A stretch of 9,517 nt of DNA, taken from positions 1-9,517 of the forward strand of contig CAMWJR010000029.1 in NCBI GenBank assembly GCA_947174645.1, given 5' to 3'. Shown here one piece after another: positions 5,890-9,517 of this stretch. The notes under the pieces were generated by a model, which ran no database searches, was not told the DNA's origin, and saw only the letters and a program-made list of their open reading frames with translations. This DNA comes from an uncultured Verrucomicrobiota bacterium. Its GTDB lineage: Bacteria; Verrucomicrobiota; Verrucomicrobiia; Opitutales; LL51. Every line of letters starts with the position of its first letter. Within the stretch, counting starts at the first letter, position 1. The translations under genes were made by a program, and so were the position numbers.

Positions 5890-6609
5890 ATGGCAATTTT
5901 AGCGGTCGAGGACCTATGTGTGACGGTCCAAGATCAAGTCGTTTTATCGCATTGTAACCTCGAACTCCCCGAAGGTATTTGGCATGCACTGATGGGGAAA
6001 AATGGTATGGGGAAAAGTTCGCTGGTACGGACAATCGCCGGACATCCAAGCTATACCGTAACCTCAGGAACGATCTATCTCCGTAACGAAGATATTACCC
6101 ATCTCCCTCCCGAAGAACGTGCCCGACGGGGACTCTTTTTATCCTACCAAAACCCGGTTGAAATTCCCGGTGTTTCTGTGGCGACTTTCTTACGGACCGC
6201 GCTCGATGCACAAGGCAAACATCTCCCGATTAAAGCATTTTACGAACACCTAAACCAATCCCTAGATACCGTTGGACTCGACCGGAGCTTTGCGTCACGC
6301 GCCATTAATGTCGACTTTTCCGGCGGTGAAAAAAAGCGCTGCGAAATGCTCCAAATCCTCATACTCCAACCATCGGTCATCCTTCTCGATGAAATCGATA
6401 GCGGTCTCGATATCGATGCGATCCAGACCATTGCACACTGCTTACCCCAAGCATCCGGCCTCATCATAACACACCAAAAAAAGTTCCTCGATCTTATACA
6501 ACCGGAAAAGATTCACATCATGGAACACGGAACGATCACACGCTCGGGTGGAATTACACTGCTCGATACCCTCGAACACCAGGGTTATGCCGGACTTGAA
6601 GAACGATGA
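5890..6609 (+). CDS. sufC: Fe-S cluster assembly ATPase SufC
   Basis: SufC is the ABC-type cytoplasmic ATPase that drives conformational change of the SufB-containing scaffold during Fe-S cluster assembly. All nucleotide-binding motifs are visible: Walker A GKNGMGKSS (36-44), Q-loop SYQNP (Gln87), the signature FSGGEKKR (143-150), Walker B VILLDEIDSGLD (163-174) and the H-loop ITH (His195). The SufC-specific strings NPVEIPGV and DEIDSGLDIDA separate it from ABC transporter ATPases. The 239 residues are slightly shorter than the usual 245-260. The Walker A has Lys where Pro is common (GPNG), which should be tolerated. ATG 5890 is the only ATG in frame after the upstream TGA (5863). Its stop overlaps the sufB start by 4 bp (ATGA), indicating translational coupling. 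Confidence 0.96.
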   Translation: MAILAVEDLCVTVQDQVVLSHCNLELPEGIWHALMGKNGMGKSSLVRTIAGHPSYTVTSGTIYLRNEDITHLPPEERARRGLFLSYQNPVEIPGVSVATFLRTALDAQGKHLPIKAFYEHLNQSLDTVGLDRSFASRAINVDFSGGEKKRCEMLQILILQPSVILLDEIDSGLDIDAIQTIAHCLPQASGLIITHQKKFLDLIQPEKIHIMEHGTITRSGGITLLDTLEHQGYAGLEER

Positions 6610-7958
6610 AAGACGAAAACCACGACTTCCATTATGAGGTCGACTATATCCATAACGCCGGTACTGGGCTCAACGAAGATACCATTCGCTACATCAGCCA
6701 GGCCAAAAACGAACCTCAATGGCTCTTAGACTTTCGTCTCCATGCCCTACGCGTTTTCCAAAAGCTTCCGATGCCGACCTGGATTCCTCCGATCGACTTC
6801 GACAACATCCAGTACTACCTTTCTCCCCAAAAACAAACACAACGCTCCTGGGACGATGTACCCGAAGAAGTCAAAAACACATTCGATCGCCTAGGGATTC
6901 CCGAACGTGAACGGAAGTTTCTCGCAGGTGTAGAAGCGCAATTTGATAGCGAAACGGCCTACGCTCGCTTACAGGAATTTTTAACCAAAGACGGCGTCAT
7001 TTTTGTCGATTCAAACACCGGATTACAGCAATATCCCGATATTTTTCGCCCCTATTTTGCCTCACTCGTTCCCGTCGAGGATAACAAATTCAGTGCTCTC
7101 AATAGCGCGGTATTTAGTGGTGGTAGTTTCATTTATGTTCCACCAGGGGAAAAACTCAAACAGCCCCTTCAGGCCTACTTTCGCATCAACGCCCAACGCT
7201 TCGGGCAGTTTGAACGCACGCTTATCATTGTTGACCATGACGCTGAACTCCTCTACATGGAAGGCTGTACTGCTCCAACATTTGAGTCTGCTGCACTTCA
7301 TTCTGCTGTTGTGGAGGTAATAGCGCTTCCGGGTGCAAAAGTCCAATACATCACCGTCCAAAACTGGTCGAGCAACGTCTTTAATCTCGTTACCAAACGC
7401 AGCACTGCACACGCCAACGCCGAAATTCGCTGGATCGACTGCAACATCGGCTCTCGCATTACCGCTAAATACCCCGCGATTCTTCTAGCTGGCGAGCGTG
7501 CCCGTGGGGAAATTCTCTCGATTGCCCTCGCGACAGACAACCAAGTTCAAGACACCGGCGCGAAGATGATTCACCGCGCAAACAGCACGACCTCCAATAT
7601 CGTTTCAAAATCAGTTTCCAAGCACCACGGCCTCGCGACCTACCGTGGTCTCGTCGACATCGCTCCAAACCTTCAAGGCTGCCGCAACCGAACACGCTGC
7701 GACGCCCTTTTAATCGACACCGACAGCCGCAGCGACACCTATCCGCGCATTACGATTACCGGCGATCAAAACCAAGTCGAACACGAAGCCAGCGTCTCAA
7801 AGGTCGACGAAGAGCGTCTGCTTTATCTTCGCCAACGTGGCCTCGACGAGCATCAATCCACCAGCCTCTGTGTCAACGGCTTTGTCAACGACCTCATCCG
7901 AGAATTCCCCCTCGAATACAGCGTCGAGCTACGAAGACTGATTGATGCGGTTGTATAG
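6606..7958 (+). CDS. sufB: Fe-S cluster assembly scaffold SufB
   Basis: SufB is the scaffold on which the SUF system builds Fe-S clusters, normally in a SufB-SufC2-SufD complex. The 450 residues fit the family. The N-terminal SufB signature is present (EPQWLLDFRLHAL, LPMPTW, then WDDVPEEVKNTFDRLGIPE), followed by SGGSFIYVPPGE (171-182), GQFERTLIIVDHDAE, EGCTAP (219-224), QNWSSNVFNLVTKR (252-265), DTGAKMIH and YRGLV. Cys365 (RCDALLID) and His393-Glu394 (VEHEAS) correspond by motif to E. coli Cys405 and His433-Glu434, which are implicated in sulfur transfer and cluster assembly. The N-terminal segment and these residues favour SufB over SufD. It is the last gene of the pair: no sufD, sufS, sufE or sufA follows, because a convergent gene ends 63 nt away. 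Confidence 0.96.
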   Translation: MKDENHDFHYEVDYIHNAGTGLNEDTIRYISQAKNEPQWLLDFRLHALRVFQKLPMPTWIPPIDFDNIQYYLSPQKQTQRSWDDVPEEVKNTFDRLGIPERERKFLAGVEAQFDSETAYARLQEFLTKDGVIFVDSNTGLQQYPDIFRPYFASLVPVEDNKFSALNSAVFSGGSFIYVPPGEKLKQPLQAYFRINAQRFGQFERTLIIVDHDAELLYMEGCTAPTFESAALHSAVVEVIALPGAKVQYITVQNWSSNVFNLVTKRSTAHANAEIRWIDCNIGSRITAKYPAILLAGERARGEILSIALATDNQVQDTGAKMIHRANSTTSNIVSKSVSKHHGLATYRGLVDIAPNLQGCRNRTRCDALLIDTDSRSDTYPRITITGDQNQVEHEASVSKVDEERLLYLRQRGLDEHQSTSLCVNGFVNDLIREFPLEYSVELRRLIDAVV

Positions 7959-7979
7959 AGGAGATAGCAACAAGGCTCA

Positions 7980-8002
7980 GACCTCGAATGACTTCCGGGG
8001 TC
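7980..8002. terminator. Hairpin between convergent sufB and the repeat-protein gene
   Basis: GACCTCGAA pairs with TTC-C-GGGGTC (one G-U pair, one bulged C) around a TGAC loop, 21 nt after the sufB stop and 20 nt before the end of the opposing gene. A TTATTTTA run follows on the plus strand, but about 14 nt away rather than adjacent. It may serve as a bidirectional terminator. Confidence 0.4.
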
Positions 8003-8021
8003 GTGTCAGATCCGTGTTATT

Positions 8022-9479
8022 TTACATCCTAGAAAGAAAACAATCCTCATCATCGTAGAGATCATCAAAGATCCACCCACCGGGTTGTATAGAAAGACGG
8101 ATTCTCAATTGCCGCCATTCGTCGTCACTTAGATTTTTCATCCAGTGCCCTCCAGAGCCATTTTGAATCATTTGCAACCTTGTACGACCTTTGTCATCCA
8201 AAAGTTGGGTCCATTCTGCGGCATCTGCTGTCTCCAAGATAAAGAGTAACCGTGAGATTTCTTCATCCGTCAAGAGATCCCATAACCGCAAACGCTCTGG
8301 ATTTCTTAAACTCCTCAACAATTTCTCATGTCCATCATCATCCAAAACAAGGAATAGCAGCCTAGCCTCGCTATTCGTTAAGTTATGAAATAATATGGCT
8401 AATCTCCCACGTTCATACCAATAAAGACTGTCAAACAATGAAACAAGTTCGTCATTACTCAATCCTCGGAATAGCTGTATAAGCTCGCTATCGTTTAATC
8501 TATGAATCAGTTGTTGCCGCCCTTTAGCGTCTAAGGTGTGAAATAACCGTGTATTTTCTCCATTACATTTCACTGCATGAGAGAACGGTCCGCGTTGTTC
8601 CTCACTCAGGGCGTTAATTAATTGCGCACACTCCTCAGCACTTAGTTCTGTCATTAGAGAAATTCTCAAACCAGAATCAGATTCACTAAACAACCGCAGG
8701 CGCGTGTTTAATCCCAGTTTATGAAATAATTGCAGGCGCGTCTCCCCATTCAACTCCTGAAATAATGACACACGTTCTGTACTGTTCATACTATTAACTA
8801 ATTGCGTACACTCTTTATCATTCAAAACCATAACGAAAGAATCTTTCAGTTTTAAACTTAAGCCACGGAACAGTTGTAAACGCTCGCTCGGGCTCAATTT
8901 ATAGAATAGCTGCAAACATTCTGCTGCGTCCATTTTTTGGACCAATTGCAAACGTCCATTATTCGTTAATCCGCGGAATAACTGCAAAGACTCTTTCTCG
9001 TTTAATAGCCGAAATAGTTGTAAACACTCATCACCATTTAGATCACATATTAACTGTGCACGGTTGGAAGTTTGTGCTGTCATGCGGAATAATTTCAGAC
9101 GCCCCTGTTGGTCTAGCCTACGAAATACCTCTACACATTGCCATTCCTCTAACTGTTTAAATACATTTCGATACTCATCTCGCATGCCCAGTTTACAAAA
9201 CAATTGTACAAGTGTATTAATATTTAGGTTTTTTACTAACCGTGTGTGTAATTTGGGGCTTAAATTACAAAGTAATTGCAAACACTCCTCATTTACAGCT
9301 CCACCTTCAAGCATTTGCTTTACGGTTGAGTAGTTCGAAGATTGTATTATAATTCCCTCTGTTGCACCCGCATGAAGCGATGTTCCGTTTAAGCTTAAGG
9401 AACCCATTGCTAGCGGAAAAAATTTCAGAGCGTCTTTATTCCATTTTTGTAACTTTTTATTCACAAGACCCAGCACCAT
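8022..9479 (-). CDS. Gene D: 485-aa protein of 33 twelve-residue repeats, predicted alpha-solenoid
   Basis: Residues 1-60 are unique: basic start MVLGLVNKKLQKWNKDALKF, then a mildly hydrophobic FFPLAMGSLSL and a Ser/Gly-rich linker, a possible but unconvincing export signal. Residues 61-461 are 33 tandem units, nearly all 12 residues long, of the form L-[NST]-x-x-[EG]-[RC]-[LV]-x-L-F-x-x. Examples are LNEKESLQLFRG, LSPSERLQLFRG and LNDSELIQLFRG. A few units are 11, 13 or 15 residues. A helix cap (N/S/D at position 2) and Leu/Phe at fixed positions predict one short helix per unit. The period and pattern recall the MgtE N-terminal and FliG-middle helical folds, but nothing else of those proteins is present. 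The tail (462-485) is acidic (DDLYDDEDCF). It should bind a partner rather than catalyse. ATG 9479 is the first in frame; little upstream sequence is available. Confidence 0.85.
   Translation of the reverse strand: MVLGLVNKKLQKWNKDALKFFPLAMGSLSLNGTSLHAGATEGIIIQSSNYSTVKQMLEGGAVNEECLQLLCNLSPKLHTRLVKNLNINTLVQLFCKLGMRDEYRNVFKQLEEWQCVEVFRRLDQQGRLKLFRMTAQTSNRAQLICDLNGDECLQLFRLLNEKESLQLFRGLTNNGRLQLVQKMDAAECLQLFYKLSPSERLQLFRGLSLKLKDSFVMVLNDKECTQLVNSMNSTERVSLFQELNGETRLQLFHKLGLNTRLRLFSESDSGLRISLMTELSAEECAQLINALSEEQRGPFSHAVKCNGENTRLFHTLDAKGRQQLIHRLNDSELIQLFRGLSNDELVSLFDSLYWYERGRLAILFHNLTNSEARLLFLVLDDDGHEKLLRSLRNPERLRLWDLLTDEEISRLLFILETADAAEWTQLLDDKGRTRLQMIQNGSGGHWMKNLSDDEWRQLRIRLSIQPGGWIFDDLYDDEDCFLSRM
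8097..9299 (-). repeat. 36-bp coding repeat array, about 33 units
   Basis: The DNA behind the 12-residue units of gene D. The best-conserved core, encoding LQLF, reads AATAGYTGYA-like on the plus strand (for example at 8470, 8908, 8980, 9013). The array is degenerate at DNA level, indicating old duplication kept by protein-level selection. Central units (about 8700-9050) are most alike. Confidence 0.8.
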
Positions 9480-9517
9480 GGACCCTTATTTGAAAATTTG
9501 CAACATTTATTTCTGTG

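Noticed and set aside
7062..7412. Minus-strand frame of 116 codons inside sufB
   Set aside because: Antisense shadow of a conserved sufB region with invariant motifs.
8097..9299. CRISPR-like array or leucine-rich repeat protein
   Set aside because: Units are contiguous 36-bp coding repeats with no spacers, so not CRISPR. The 12-residue period with LxLF lacks the LxxLxLxxN core and 20-29-residue length of leucine-rich repeats.

Overview
This is a bacterial chromosome segment with two kinds of DNA. A conserved core in the middle carries a pilC/gspF-type inner-membrane protein gene (minus strand, 4594-5808) divergent from an overlapping sufC-sufB pair (plus strand, 5890-7958). Accessory, visibly more AT-rich genes with no recognisable enzymatic domain lie on both sides. 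The pilC homologue suggests a Gram-negative organism with type IV pili or type II secretion. The large coiled-coil and repeat proteins would suit a host- or surface-associated bacterium. A Verrucomicrobiota/PVC-type origin is only a guess and cannot be settled from this window.

Left block, all on the minus strand. Read in the direction of transcription from pilC, the order is: gene A (3681-4406, with a detached C-terminal piece at 3251-3604), gene B (1081-3072, a 663-aa coiled-coil protein with an in-frame continuation to 889 beyond its TAG), a degenerate second copy of the pilC 3' end (769-907), and gene C (602 to the left edge, partial, coiled coil). A and B are paralogues. They share an N-terminal domain of about 50 residues, a nearly identical promoter block of 67-78 bp, and apparently a C-terminal 'FKRF...GVLR' module. 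In both genes that module is cut off from the rest by stop codons. The pilC 3' end and its remnant form a direct repeat flanking the A-B block, as expected if the block was inserted or amplified at the end of pilC.

Right block: sufB is followed, convergently, by a 485-aa protein (8022-9479, minus) made almost entirely of 33 repeats of 12 residues, predicted to be an alpha-solenoid.

A common thread is promoter architecture. Genes A, B, C and pilC each show a -35 box, a 16-bp spacer and a -10 box ending only 6-7 nt before the start codon, which predicts leaderless or nearly leaderless mRNAs. SufC and SufB should act together in Fe-S cluster assembly; sufD, sufS, sufE and sufA are not in the window. 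No tRNA, rRNA, CRISPR array, integrase or transposase was seen.
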